Assembly: GCF_002379095.1 (NCBI RefSeq)
Contig: NZ_NBZV01000014.1
Location: 1 to 64,000, forward strand
Origin: Polaromonas sp. AER18D-145
Lineage (GTDB): Bacteria; Pseudomonadota; Gammaproteobacteria; Burkholderiales; Burkholderiaceae_C
Length of the DNA stretch: 64,000 nucleotides
Direction of reading: 5' to 3'
Shown here: positions 32,010 through 41,764 of the stretch, piece after piece
Layout of the letters: the number at the start of each line of letters is the position of its first letter
Position numbering within the stretch: the stretch's first letter is position 1
The notes under the pieces: model-generated
The model's database searches: none
The model's input: only the letters and a program-made list of their open reading frames with translations
What the model was told of the DNA's origin: nothing
Translations under genes and position numbers: made by a program

Positions 32010-33847
32010 TGCCTGGCCCAGATGGCTTGTCCCTCATGAGGCCGGCCCAAGATCAGAATTCCTTTGGTTTGCTCGCCCGCCTCTGGCGTCACCTAGACCG
32101 CCATCGGCGGCGTCAGTTTATGATGGTGTCCGGGCTAATGCTGGTAAGTGCCTTTGCCGAAATCGTTAGCCTCGGGGCCGTGCTTCCTTTCCTTGGAGTG
32201 TTGACAGCGCCTGAACGGGTGTTTAGTCAGCCCATCGTGTCGGCCCTGTCGCGGGCATTAGGCATCAGTACTGCAGATCAGCTCGTACTTCCATTGACGC
32301 TGGTTTTTGTCGCTGCAGCCCTGCTTGCGGGTGCCTTGCGCATGTTGCTACTGTGGGCGAGTACCAAGCTGGCATTTGGTGCCGGCGCAGATCTGAGTAT
32401 GGAGGTTTACCGTCGCACGCTTTACCAGCCCTATCACGTGCATGTGGCGCGCAACAGCAGCGAGGTTATTAGCGCGATCACTAGCAAAGTTGGTGCAGCG
32501 GTCCAGGTGCTTTATCAGCTATTGACGCTGATGAGTTCGGCGGTGCTCCTGCTGGCTATAACTCTCGCCCTCTTGGTCATGAATCCAGTGGTTGCAATTC
32601 TGGCCATTGGCGGATTCGGTATCGCCTACGGCGCTATTACACTGGTCTCGCGCCAGCGTCTGCGTCGCAACGGCATGCGTATAGCAAAAGAGCAAACTCA
32701 GGTCATCAAGGCGCTGCAGGAAGGACTGGGAGGTATTCGCGACGTGTTGCTGGACGGCCTCCAGCCGGTTTATTGCGAAATCTATAGCCGCTCTGATTTA
32801 CCCTTGCGTCGCGCTCAGGGCAACAATATTTTCATCAGTGGGAGCCCGCGCTTTGCTATGGAGGCGATGGGCATGGTGCTAATCGCGGCGCTAGCCTATG
32901 GGTTGAGTAGGCAAAGTGGCGGCATTTCCAGCGCTTTGCCTATCTTGGGTGCGCTGGCGCTGGGTGCGCAGCGCCTGCTTCCAACTTTGCAACAGGGCTA
33001 TAGCGCTTGGGCCAGCATTAGCGGCAACCATAGTTCATTGGTTGATACGATCCAACTGCTGGAGCAGCCCATGCCAGCAGCTCAAACCTTGCTGACGAGG
33101 CTGCCGCTGGTCTTGCGGCATAGCATCCGCTTTGACGATGTACGGTTTCGCTATAACGAGGCGTCGGCGTGGGTGCTCAACGGGCTGAGTCTGTCGATTG
33201 CCAAGGGCAGCCGCGTCGGTTTCATTGGACGGACTGGTAGCGGCAAGAGTACTACATTGGATTTGCTCATGGGGCTGCTGCTGCCAACCGAGGGGGCGTT
33301 GGTGGTCGACGGAGAGCCCATAAGCGGTGCCAGACTGCGTGCCTGGCAGGGAGCAATCGCGCATGTCCCTCAAAGCATTTATCTGGCGGATGCCACCATT
33401 GCAGAGAACATCGCTTTTGGCGTACCGCGTGAGGCGATCGACATGACACGAGTAAAAAGTGCGGCACAACAGGCCCAAATCGCGGCATTCGTGGAAAGCC
33501 ACCCAGAGAGCTATGGAGCATTTGTCGGCGAGCGGGGCGTGCGTCTGTCGGGCGGCCAGCGGCAACGAATTGGTATTGCCCGCGCACTCTATAAGAGTGC
33601 CAGCGTACTCGTGTTCGACGAGGCGACCAGTGCTCTCGACAATGCGACGGAGCAACTGGTGATGGACGCTATTGAAGGACTCGATCGCAACCTGACAATC
33701 CTGTTGATCGCCCATCGCCTGTCTACGGTCAGGCGATGCGACATGGTGGTGGAGCTCGACGGTGGGCGAGTGGCGGCACAGGGCACCTATGAACAGTTGA
33801 TGGCAAGTAGCGTCAGCTTCAGGCAGATGAGCCATGTCGAGTCCTGA
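32006..33847 (+). CDS. PglK/MsbA-like ABC exporter (putative lipid-linked oligosaccharide flippase)
   Basis: 613 residues. Six membrane spans occupy about residues 30-330, followed by an ATPase domain with Walker A GRTGSGKST, signature VRLSGGQRQRIGIARAL, Walker B VLVFDEATSALD and the H-loop IAHRLST. The half-transporter layout and the locus suggest a PglK-type flippase that moves undecaprenyl-diphosphate-linked glycans across the inner membrane. Alternatives are lipid or peptide export. It overlaps the MarR gene start-stop (ATGA). A separate Wzx gene exists at 59.9 kb, so two export routes are encoded. Confidence 0.88.
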   Translation: MMPGPDGLSLMRPAQDQNSFGLLARLWRHLDRHRRRQFMMVSGLMLVSAFAEIVSLGAVLPFLGVLTAPERVFSQPIVSALSRALGISTADQLVLPLTLVFVAAALLAGALRMLLLWASTKLAFGAGADLSMEVYRRTLYQPYHVHVARNSSEVISAITSKVGAAVQVLYQLLTLMSSAVLLLAITLALLVMNPVVAILAIGGFGIAYGAITLVSRQRLRRNGMRIAKEQTQVIKALQEGLGGIRDVLLDGLQPVYCEIYSRSDLPLRRAQGNNIFISGSPRFAMEAMGMVLIAALAYGLSRQSGGISSALPILGALALGAQRLLPTLQQGYSAWASISGNHSSLVDTIQLLEQPMPAAQTLLTRLPLVLRHSIRFDDVRFRYNEASAWVLNGLSLSIAKGSRVGFIGRTGSGKSTTLDLLMGLLLPTEGALVVDGEPISGARLRAWQGAIAHVPQSIYLADATIAENIAFGVPREAIDMTRVKSAAQQAQIAAFVESHPESYGAFVGERGVRLSGGQRQRIGIARALYKSASVLVFDEATSALDNATEQLVMDAIEGLDRNLTILLIAHRLSTVRRCDMVVELDGGRVAAQGTYEQLMASSVSFRQMSHVES

Positions 33848-33913
33848 ACCAAATTGCCGGCTGGCTGCCGCCAGTAAGCGCTAGTATTTTCCTGCTAATT
33901 TCCTGGTAAAAAA

Positions 33914-35071
33914 ATGATTCCTTACGGCCGACAAGACATCAGTGAGCAGGATATTCAAGCAGTGGTGGATGTCTTAAGATCCAACACGCTGACGCAAGGT
34001 CCTGCAGTCACCCATTTTGAACGGGCCATGGCCGCTTATTGCGGCGCAAGCCATGCGTTGGCAGTATGCAATGCGACCGCGGCCCTGCATCTGGCTTGCC
34101 TAGCCTTGGGATTGGGGAAGGGTGACATCCTATGGACCGCATCCAATACCTTTGCGGCTTCCTCCAATTGCGCGTTGTACTGCGGTGCAGCCATTGATTT
34201 TGTTGATATCGATCCCCGCACTTACAACATGAGTGTTGCCGCGCTGGAACACAAGCTCCAAGTGGCTGAGCGCGATGGATGCCTACCAAAAATTCTCATT
34301 CCGGTTCATTTCACCGGGCAGTCTTGTCAGATGAGGGAGATCAAGGCGCTGGCCGACCGATACGGCTTCAAGATTATTGAAGACGCTTCCCACGCCATCG
34401 GTGGGAAATATCGCGGTGAACCGGTCGGCAATTGCCGCTACTCCGATATAAGTGTTTTTAGTTTTCACCCTGTCAAGATCATCACGACCGGCGAGGGCGG
34501 TCTGCTCTTGACGAATGACGCGGAACTCTCCTCCCGCTTGGATTTGCTTCGCAGCCATGGCATCGAGCGCGACCCCTCGCGCTTTGTGGGCGACGATCAT
34601 TCGCCATGGATGCTGGAAATGCAAATGCTGGGCTACAACTACCGCATGACTGATATGCAAGCTGCGCTTGGCACCAGCCAATTGCGGCGGCTCGATGGAT
34701 TCGTTGCAAGCCGGCATGCCTTGGTGGCTCGTTACAACACTGGACTAGCTGGCCTGCCTCTGACGTTGCCTTGGCAGGACGCCGACTGTTTTTCTGCATT
34801 TCATCTATACATGGTTCGCCTCGATCTGACCTGCATCCGCAGAACCCGGCGCGAGGTATTCGATGGTTTGCGCCAGGCCGGCATCTACGCCCATGTCCAC
34901 TACAACCCCGTGCACTTGCATCCCTACTACCGTGAGATGGGATTCAAACCAGGAGACTTTCCAGAAACCGAGCAATATCACCGGGAGGCGATCACGCTTC
35001 CCATGTATTCCAGCCTCTCTATCAACGATCAGGACCACGTAATCAGTACGTTGAAAAAACTGGTTCTGTGA
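33914..35071 (+). CDS. pseC: UDP-4-amino-4,6-dideoxy-N-acetyl-beta-L-altrosamine transaminase
   Basis: 385 residues of the DegT/DnrJ/EryC1 family with strong PseC-type sequence: MIPYGRQDISEQDIQAVVDV, LTQGPAVTHFERAM, DFVDIDPRTYNMS, IEDASHAIGGKY and SVFSFHPVKIITTGEGG, which carries the PLP lysine. It aminates the 4-keto sugar made by PseB- or CapE-type dehydratases with glutamate as donor. It opens the nonulosonate module. No pseB is adjacent; the CapE-type enzyme at 56.4 kb makes the same intermediate. Confidence 0.92.
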   Translation: MIPYGRQDISEQDIQAVVDVLRSNTLTQGPAVTHFERAMAAYCGASHALAVCNATAALHLACLALGLGKGDILWTASNTFAASSNCALYCGAAIDFVDIDPRTYNMSVAALEHKLQVAERDGCLPKILIPVHFTGQSCQMREIKALADRYGFKIIEDASHAIGGKYRGEPVGNCRYSDISVFSFHPVKIITTGEGGLLLTNDAELSSRLDLLRSHGIERDPSRFVGDDHSPWMLEMQMLGYNYRMTDMQAALGTSQLRRLDGFVASRHALVARYNTGLAGLPLTLPWQDADCFSAFHLYMVRLDLTCIRRTRREVFDGLRQAGIYAHVHYNPVHLHPYYREMGFKPGDFPETEQYHREAITLPMYSSLSINDQDHVISTLKKLVL

Positions 35072-35121
35072 AGAAGTCTAAAGCCGAATGTCAGCCTAGC
35101 GCAGACGTCTAAAAAATTCTC

Positions 35122-35772
35122 ATGAAGCAAAGTAGTATTTTTCTGCAATCCGAGGGCAACGCATGGTTTGAGCGGAATGCGGAGTTACTGGCCTCTCGCA
35201 AGCTTCCCGATTCGGATCCGACGCTAATGGAAATTTTAAAACTGGATATCGCAACAAAAAAGGGGAGAAAAATTCTGGAAATTGGCTGCGGTGACGGAAC
35301 GCGGCTGGCTTGGCTGAAGGACAATTGTGGCTTTGATTGCTATGGTGTCGAATCATCGGCCCAAGCGGTTCAGGCGGCAGCTGCGCGCGGCATCACAGCA
35401 TGTCAGGGCACGGCCGAAAAGCTGCCTTTTGCTGACAACTCATTTGACATCGTTGTTTTTGGTTTCTGTCTATATTTGTGCGGCCGTGATGACCTGTTTC
35501 GTGTGGCTTGTGAGGCTGACCGGGTATTGCGGAATCCGGGTTGGCTGTTGATCCTTGACTTTTACAGCCCGGCGCCACTCAAGCGCGAATACCACCACCG
35601 CTCGGGCCTTTTCAGCCACAAGATGGACTACCGCACGCGGTTTACGTGGAATCCCGGGTATACGAATTATTCGCATCAGGTTCGCCACCATTCGGATTCA
35701 GGCTTTACTGACGATCAGACCGAGTGGATGGCGACATCTCTGCTGCGCAAGAATCTTGAACGCAATGAGTAA
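35122..35772 (+). CDS. Class I SAM-dependent methyltransferase
   Basis: 216 residues. Motif I is ILEIGCGDGTRLAWL near residue 52, then YGVESS (motif II Glu), AEKLPFADNSFDIVVFGF (motif post I) and VLRNPGWLLILDFYSP. The C-terminal part is rich in aromatic and His residues. Placed between pseC and an aldo/keto reductase it could O- or N-methylate the nonulosonate or one of its precursors. It overlaps the next gene by eight bases. Confidence 0.85.
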   Translation: MKQSSIFLQSEGNAWFERNAELLASRKLPDSDPTLMEILKLDIATKKGRKILEIGCGDGTRLAWLKDNCGFDCYGVESSAQAVQAAAARGITACQGTAEKLPFADNSFDIVVFGFCLYLCGRDDLFRVACEADRVLRNPGWLLILDFYSPAPLKREYHHRSGLFSHKMDYRTRFTWNPGYTNYSHQVRHHSDSGFTDDQTEWMATSLLRKNLERNE

Positions 35773-36637
35773 ACGTCTTGCGTTGGGTACCGCTCAATTC
35801 GGTTTGCCCTATGGGGTCGCGAACCATACAGGACAAGTTGGCCGCCATGAGGCGGGCGCGATACTGGCTCACGCCCGGGATGTCGGCATAGACACACTCG
35901 ATACGGCGATGGCGTATGGTGAAAGCGAGCTTAGTTTGGGTGAAGTTGGCGTTGAGCGCTGGCAGGTCATCTCAAAGCTTCCGGCCATTCCACCGTCGTG
36001 CCTGGACGTCGCCGTGTGGGTCCACGAATCGGTGCTCGGGTCGCTGGCACGGCTCGGAATACCCAAGTTAAGCGGTCTGTTGCTACACCGCCCCCAGGAA
36101 CTGCTCGGCGACCAGGGCCAAATACTCTATCGCGCGCTGAGTGCGCTCAAAGAGCAAGGCCTTGTCGCGAAGATTGGAGTTTCTATTTACGGTCCTGAAG
36201 AACTCGACGCACTATGTCCGTACTTCCGCTTCGATCTTGTCCAGGCGCCCTTCAATATAGTTGACCGCCGCATGGCAACTTCGGGTTGGCTGAAGAAGTT
36301 GCACCAGAGCGGCACGGAAGTCCACATTCGGTCGGCATTCCTGCAGGGACTATTGCTGATGGATGAGCAGCGGCGCCCGGCGTCTTTTCAGCGCTGGCAG
36401 CCGTTGTGGAAAGAATGGCACCGCTGGCTGATGGAACAGGCACTCAGTCCGCTGCAAGCCTGTCTCGGTTTTGTGTTGGCCCAGCCCGAAGTCGGCCGGG
36501 TGGTGTTAGGCATAGACAGCCTTGAGCACTTACGGGGAATTCTGGCGAGTGCCGACGCACCGGCCGTCGTGCCGCCAACAATGCTGGCCAGCCAGGACCT
36601 CGACCTCATCAACCCCGCCCGTTGGAGCTTAACTTGA
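35765..36637 (+). CDS. Aldo/keto reductase of the nonulosonate module
   Basis: 290 residues from the ATG at 35765. RLALGTAQFGLPYGVAN and DTLDTAMAYGESE (catalytic Asp and Tyr) are typical AKR motifs; LLLHRPQELL has the conserved His, and VVLGIDSLEHL the C-terminal cofactor region. The reduction substrate is unknown. Position between pseC and the CMP-transferase fusion suggests action on a keto or semialdehyde group linked to the nonulosonate, possibly together with the aminotransferase encoded next. Confidence 0.85.
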   Translation: MSKRLALGTAQFGLPYGVANHTGQVGRHEAGAILAHARDVGIDTLDTAMAYGESELSLGEVGVERWQVISKLPAIPPSCLDVAVWVHESVLGSLARLGIPKLSGLLLHRPQELLGDQGQILYRALSALKEQGLVAKIGVSIYGPEELDALCPYFRFDLVQAPFNIVDRRMATSGWLKKLHQSGTEVHIRSAFLQGLLLMDEQRRPASFQRWQPLWKEWHRWLMEQALSPLQACLGFVLAQPEVGRVVLGIDSLEHLRGILASADAPAVVPPTMLASQDLDLINPARWSLT

Positions 36638-38661
36638 AGACGGTTGCCATTGTCCAAGCCCGCATGGGTTCCACGCGTTTTCCCAACAAGGTTATGCGGC
36701 CAATCTGCGGCACCCCCATGATTGGCCTGCTGCTGGAGCGCTTGGCCAAAGCCAAGCTTGTCGACCAGATTGTGCTCGCTACTTCGCAAGATCCGCGTAA
36801 TGACGCCCTGGCACGTTACGTGCGCGAACTCGGCTACGTGGTTTATCGGGGCAGTGAAGACGATGTGCTTGACAGGTACTACCAAGCGGCGAAAGAGGTA
36901 GGGGCTGATACGGTGGTGCGCATTACCGGTGACTGCCCCTTACTCGACCCGGCACTGGTAGATGCTGTCATCGAAAAATTTCGCGAGTCTGGCGCCGATT
37001 ATGCCGCCAACACGTCACCGCCAACCTATCCCGATGGGCTGGATACCGAAGTTTTTTCCCATGAAGCGCTTGAAACCGCCTGGCAGCAAGCCAAGGAAGG
37101 CGGTCAGCGTGAGCATGTCACGCCTTTCATCCGCGAAGCAGAGCAGTTCAGTCAGACGAACGTGACTTTTTCAGATGATCACTCCGACAAGCGCTGGACG
37201 GTTGACGAGCCTGAGGATTTCCAAGTAGTGATCAGTGTTTTTGAGTACTTTCATCCCCGCCGTGACTTCAGTTGGCTTGAAGTACTGGCACTGTCCGAAC
37301 AACATCCGGAGTGGTTTATGGCAAATGAGCATTTGATTCGCAACGAAGGTGCGCAACTCGGCGCCGGTCAGAAACTCTGGAAACGCGCCAAGCGCGTCAT
37401 TCCCGGCGGCAACATGCTGCTCTCCAAGCGGGCCGAGATGTTCCTGCCCGACCAATGGCCCGCCTACTTCAGCAAGGCCAAAGGCTGCAAGGTCTGGGAC
37501 CTGGACGGCAAAGAGTACATCGACATGTCCATCATGGGGATAGGCACCAATACGCTCGGCTACGGACACCCCGAAGTGGACGAGGCGGTGCATCAGACCG
37601 TCACGGCCGGAAACATGTCCACCTTTAATTGTCCGGAAGAGGTTTATCTGGCCGAGCGGCTGGTCGAGTTGCATCCATGGGCTGACATGGTGCGCCTGGC
37701 ACGCAGCGGTGGCGAAGCCAATGCCGTCGCGATCCGCATTGCCCGGGCCGCTTCCGGCCGCGACAAAGTCGCCATTTGTGGTTATCACGGCTGGCACGAC
37801 TGGTACCTGGCCGCCAACCTGGGAGACGAGCAGAACCTCGCGGGGCACTTGCTACCCGGCCTTGAGCCCAAGGGGGTTCCGCAGAATCTCCGCGGCAGCG
37901 TGCTGCCTTTCCGCTACAACAATTTCCCCGAATTGGAAGAATTGGTGAGAAATCACGAGATCGGTGTGATCAAAATGGAAGTCTCGCGCAATATGGGCCC
38001 GGAGGATGGCTTTCTTGAGAAGGTGCGCAAGCTCGCTACCGACAATGACATTGTTTTGATCTTTGACGAATGCACCTCCGGTTTTCGTCAGACCTTTGGT
38101 GGCTTGCACAAGCTTTATGGGGTTGAGCCTGACATGGCGATGTTCGGCAAGGCCCTGGGCAATGGCTACGCGATCACCGCGACCATAGGGCGTCGCGAGG
38201 TGATGGAGGCCGCGCAGACCACATTCATCAGCAGCACTTTTTGGACCGAGCGGATAGGCCCGAGCGCCGCGTTGAAAACGCTGGAAGTCATGGCTCGGGA
38301 GAAGTCCTGGGACGTCATTACCGCCGTCGGCAACACCATCAAACAGCGCTGGGGTCAGCTGGCCGTTCAGCACGGCCTGCAGATCGAGCAGTGGGGCATG
38401 CCGGCGCTTGCGGGCTTCACGCTTCCAGGCGTCAACTCGCTCGCGTACAAGACTTTGATCACGCAGGAAATGCTGGCCAAAGGATATTTGGCCAGCAACA
38501 GCGTTTACGCGTGCACGGCGCATACGCCTGACATCATTGACGGCTACTTTGAAGCATTGTCACCAATTTTCGGGGTGATTCGTGAGTGTGAAGATGGCCG
38601 TGACATTCACGCTTTGCTGAAGGGGCCGATCTGCCATGCCGGCTTCACGCGCCTGAATTGA
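36634..38661 (+). CDS. Fusion: SpsF/PseF-type cytidylyltransferase plus class III (GSA-like) aminotransferase
   Basis: 675 residues from a TTG that overlaps the upstream stop (TTGA). Residues 1-235 are a cytidylyltransferase: VAIVQARMGSTRFPNKVM, VVRITGDCPLLDPALVD. Residues about 250-675 are a fold-type I class III aminotransferase close to glutamate-1-semialdehyde aminomutase: ARSGGEANAVAIRIARAA, GYHGWHDWYLAA, LIFDECTSGFRQTFGG and MFGKALGNGYAI with the PLP lysine. The first part would activate the nonulosonate with CTP. The second part would aminate a carbonyl or move an amino group; its substrate is not known. Such a covalent link suggests coupled final steps. Confidence 0.88.
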   Translation: MKTVAIVQARMGSTRFPNKVMRPICGTPMIGLLLERLAKAKLVDQIVLATSQDPRNDALARYVRELGYVVYRGSEDDVLDRYYQAAKEVGADTVVRITGDCPLLDPALVDAVIEKFRESGADYAANTSPPTYPDGLDTEVFSHEALETAWQQAKEGGQREHVTPFIREAEQFSQTNVTFSDDHSDKRWTVDEPEDFQVVISVFEYFHPRRDFSWLEVLALSEQHPEWFMANEHLIRNEGAQLGAGQKLWKRAKRVIPGGNMLLSKRAEMFLPDQWPAYFSKAKGCKVWDLDGKEYIDMSIMGIGTNTLGYGHPEVDEAVHQTVTAGNMSTFNCPEEVYLAERLVELHPWADMVRLARSGGEANAVAIRIARAASGRDKVAICGYHGWHDWYLAANLGDEQNLAGHLLPGLEPKGVPQNLRGSVLPFRYNNFPELEELVRNHEIGVIKMEVSRNMGPEDGFLEKVRKLATDNDIVLIFDECTSGFRQTFGGLHKLYGVEPDMAMFGKALGNGYAITATIGRREVMEAAQTTFISSTFWTERIGPSAALKTLEVMAREKSWDVITAVGNTIKQRWGQLAVQHGLQIEQWGMPALAGFTLPGVNSLAYKTLITQEMLAKGYLASNSVYACTAHTPDIIDGYFEALSPIFGVIRECEDGRDIHALLKGPICHAGFTRLN

Positions 38662-38677
38662 AGCTTTCGCGCCGCAT

Positions 38678-40273
38678 ATGAACATCGTCTTCCGCACCGA
38701 CGCATCGTCCATCGCTGGAACAGGACACGTGATACGCTGCCTGACGCTGGCGCGGGCGTTGCGTGAGCGCGGTGCGGTCGTGTCGTTCGTGTGCCGAAAA
38801 CATACGGGCCATCTTTGCGCCTTGATTCTGGAAATGGGTTTTGCGCTGCACGCCCTTGAACGCGGCGATGAGCGGCAGATCGCGGGCATCAGTTCTCCGG
38901 CTCACGCGAGCTGGCTTGGGGCGAGCTGGGAGCAGGATGCAGCGCAATTCCTGGCCTTCCTCGAGACCATCGGGTTGAGACCAGATTGGCTGGTTGTCGA
39001 CCACTACGCCATCGACTATCGTTGGGAAACATGCTTGCGGCCTGCCGTTGGCCGCATCATGGTGATTGACGATCTGGCTGACCGGCCGCATGACTGTGAC
39101 ATGTTGCTTGATCAAAACCTTGTTGCGCAGATGAAGGCCCGTTACGACGACAAGGTCCCTCCAAATTGTAGGAAACTTTTGGGTCCGCAATACGCGCTGT
39201 TGCAGCTCGATTACGCCGAGCGACGCGCGCACATCGCACCGAGAAATGGGGCCGTGCGCCGCATTTTCATATATTTTGGAGGCGCCGACACCAACAATCT
39301 GACCGGGCGTAGCTTGCGGGCCGTGCTGAGTTTGGAACGCCCCGATATCGAGATTGATGTGGTGGTCAGCGCGGTGAGTCCGCATATAGATGCGATTCGG
39401 CAGCAGGTGGAGGATCGGTCCAACGTCCATTTGTATAGTGGGCTTTCGACGCTTGCGTCGCTTATTGAAAGCGCTGATCTTGGGATCGGCGCTGGCGGCG
39501 CGACGAATTGGGAGCGACTATGCTTGGGCTTGCCCTCGATTGTGATTGCGCTCGCGGCCAATCAGATCCCGGTCGCAACGGAACTCGAGAGGCGCGGGCT
39601 GATTAGATTTCTTCAAGATGGCAACGATGTCGATGAAGTCACGATCGCCAAGGAGCTCGCCTTAATCCTGGAGGATGGCTTGAGCAATGACTGGTCACTT
39701 CAATGTCTTACCGTGGTTGATGGCTGCGGCGCGGAGCGGGTTTGCGCTGCCATGGTTGCTCCGGGGGCGGTCCATCTGCGAAGCCGTCCGGCCACTCCTT
39801 TGGACGAAGATATTTTGCTTGAATGGGCTAACGAACCGACAACCCGGCGTAATGCGTTGGTGCCGGCCAAAATCGATTCGACGACGCACCACCAGTGGTT
39901 TCAGCGCCGGTTAGAAAACAAAGCCGGCTGCCGGATTTACATTGCTGAAACGGACGAAGGTTTATCGGCAGGTCAGGTTCGTCTCGAACGCGTTGAAAAT
40001 TCTTGGGAAGTGCACTATGCACTGTCGCCTGCGTTTCGAGGTCGCGGTTTAGGTCGCCAGATGCTCGAGCAGGCGCTTGCGAAGTTCATTGATGAGATCG
40101 GCGATGCGTCAATTTTTGGGCGCGTAAAAAGTGACAACCGTCCCTCTTTGAGGGTATTTGATTCGCTGGGGTTTAGCGCCATGTTTAACGAGCAGGCGAA
40201 CGTCGTAACAGTAGGCAAGTTTGTACAGCGAAAGTTGACCCAACCCACACCGAAAGGACAAGAATGCAAATAG
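38678..40273 (+). CDS. pseG: Fusion: PseG nucleotidase plus PseH-type N-acetyltransferase
   Basis: 531 residues. The N-terminal part (1-345) is a GT-B-fold UDP-sugar hydrolase of the PseG type: RTDASSIAGTGHVIRCL with His17, the catalytic residue known in Campylobacter PseG, then DQNL, FIYFGGADTNNLTG and GAGGATNWERLCLG. The C-terminal part (about 365-525) is a GNAT acetyltransferase: LRSRPATPLDEDILLEWANE, LSPAFRGRGLGRQML and KSDNRPSLRVFDSLGF. It would N-acetylate the 4-amino group and release UDP from the 2,4-diacetamido sugar. A similar PseH/PseG bifunctional protein (Pdi) is known in Bacillus thuringiensis. It overlaps pseI by 10 bases. Confidence 0.9.
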   Translation: MNIVFRTDASSIAGTGHVIRCLTLARALRERGAVVSFVCRKHTGHLCALILEMGFALHALERGDERQIAGISSPAHASWLGASWEQDAAQFLAFLETIGLRPDWLVVDHYAIDYRWETCLRPAVGRIMVIDDLADRPHDCDMLLDQNLVAQMKARYDDKVPPNCRKLLGPQYALLQLDYAERRAHIAPRNGAVRRIFIYFGGADTNNLTGRSLRAVLSLERPDIEIDVVVSAVSPHIDAIRQQVEDRSNVHLYSGLSTLASLIESADLGIGAGGATNWERLCLGLPSIVIALAANQIPVATELERRGLIRFLQDGNDVDEVTIAKELALILEDGLSNDWSLQCLTVVDGCGAERVCAAMVAPGAVHLRSRPATPLDEDILLEWANEPTTRRNALVPAKIDSTTHHQWFQRRLENKAGCRIYIAETDEGLSAGQVRLERVENSWEVHYALSPAFRGRGLGRQMLEQALAKFIDEIGDASIFGRVKSDNRPSLRVFDSLGFSAMFNEQANVVTVGKFVQRKLTQPTPKGQECK

Positions 40274-41307
40274 GTGATCGAAAGATTGGTCGGGATGCGA
40301 CGCCGTTTGTGATTGCCGAAATGTCGGGCAACCATAACCAGTCTCTCGAACGTGCGCTCGAAATTGTCGAGGCCGCGGCGAAGACTGGCGCGCACGCGCT
40401 GAAAATCCAGACTTACACGCCGGACACCATGACGCTTGATCTGGACGAGCGCGAGTTCCGTATCAGTGACCCCAAAAGTTTATGGGCAGGCACCTCGCTT
40501 TACAAGCTTTACGGCGAAGCGTACACGCCATGGGAATGGCACAAACCGATTTTTGACAGGGCGCGCGAGCTGGGCATCATCGCCTTCAGCACCCCTTTTG
40601 ATGACACGGCCGTGGACTTTCTCGAAAGTCTGGATGTGCCATGCTACAAAATCGCGTCCTTTGAAAACACAGACCTTCCGTTGATCCGCCGTGTGGCAGC
40701 CACAGGTAAGCCGATGATCATCTCCACTGGCATGGCCACTGTGGCAGAACTCGATGAAACCGTGCGGGCAGCTCGCGGGGCGGGTTGCAAAGACCTGGTG
40801 CTGCTCAAATGCACCAGCACCTATCCGGCCTCGGCAGCAAACACCAACATCCTGACCATTCCACATCTGCATGAATTGTTTGGTTGCGAGGTCGGCCTGT
40901 CCGACCACACCATGGGCGTGGGTGTTTCTGTGGCCAGTGTAGCCTTGGGTGCCACTGTCATCGAAAAACATTTCACCCTCAGCCGCGCCGATGGAGGTGT
41001 GGACAGCAGCTTTTCCATGGAGCCAGCGGAGATGAAGCAACTGGTCGTGGAGACAGGCCGCGCTTGGGAGGCGTTGGGTCACGTAAGTTATGGGCCCATC
41101 GACGCAGAGAAGAAATCTATGGTGTTCAGACGCTCGATTTATGTTGCACTGGACATGAGTGCTGGAGATGTTTTCACCCAAGAGAGCTTGCGGTGCATAC
41201 GGCCAGGCATGGGCTTGCCTCCAAAATTTTATGACATTCTGCTAGGACGTCGGGTTAATCGAGACGTTACCAAAGGAACGCCAATGGATTGGGATCTGCT
41301 AGGGTAA
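40264..41307 (+). CDS. pseI: Pseudaminic acid synthase (NeuB family)
   Basis: 347 residues. NeuB catalytic barrel: FVIAEMSGNHNQSLERA, ALKIQTYTPDTMTLD, FSTPFDDTAVDFLE, KIASFENTDLPLI, GLSDHTMG and VIEKHFTLSRADGGVDSSFS. A C-terminal SAF (antifreeze-like) domain follows, with RRSIYVALDMSAGDVFT. The MSGNHN and PFDDTAVDFL variants fit PseI rather than NeuB or LegI. It condenses the 2,4-diacetamido-trideoxy-altrose with phosphoenolpyruvate to the nine-carbon sugar acid. Gap of 129 bases follows, with no recognisable feature except a short C-run. Confidence 0.93.
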   Translation: MQIGDRKIGRDATPFVIAEMSGNHNQSLERALEIVEAAAKTGAHALKIQTYTPDTMTLDLDEREFRISDPKSLWAGTSLYKLYGEAYTPWEWHKPIFDRARELGIIAFSTPFDDTAVDFLESLDVPCYKIASFENTDLPLIRRVAATGKPMIISTGMATVAELDETVRAARGAGCKDLVLLKCTSTYPASAANTNILTIPHLHELFGCEVGLSDHTMGVGVSVASVALGATVIEKHFTLSRADGGVDSSFSMEPAEMKQLVVETGRAWEALGHVSYGPIDAEKKSMVFRRSIYVALDMSAGDVFTQESLRCIRPGMGLPPKFYDILLGRRVNRDVTKGTPMDWDLLG

Positions 41308-41436
41308 GGCTACCCCCCTTTGATTTTTCTAAGTTTGGCCCCCTGCATGAGTGCCACGGATTGGATTCTTGGCGGGAACCAGTGGCGGTATTCGGCGTAC
41401 GAATTAGAAGATTAACATCAAGAAATCTATAACTCC

Positions 41437-41763
41437 ATGAAATTTGAAAGTCAGGAACTTCGGCGTCTCATGCTCGGAGCGCGTAGTGCTTATGAGCGCG
41501 GAGATAACGACATGGGGGAATGGGCATGGCTGAAATACACCAAGTACGGCCCCACTGTTGTCTCGACGCTAGTTGCCTGCGACCAGCGAGTTGACAGCGA
41601 TGTTGCAGAGGTGCGACGCAGGCCCGATTTTCAGAAGTGTGGGTGCGCGGAACTGCCCGATCTGAGCCGATCTGCGATCCAGCCAGGGGATCGAATTTTT
41701 GAAGTGAGTGCGGGCGAGGTGCGGAGTAGTGTTTACCAAAGCATATGCCGGCAAGCCGATTGA
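41437..41763 (+). pseudogene. Truncated methyltransferase-like gene
   Basis: 108 residues. The beginning (FESQELRRLMLGARSAYERG, then MGEWAWLKYTKYGP) and DRIFEVSAGEV near residue 84 resemble the N-terminus and a degenerate motif I of class I methyltransferases often found in nonulosonate loci; that comparison is from memory. The frame stops right after motif I, where a complete enzyme would need about 250 more residues. The stop lies one base before the ATG of the next gene. A deletion that joined the two genes is the likely cause; a short functional protein is the alternative. Confidence 0.5.
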
Positions 41764-41764
41764 G

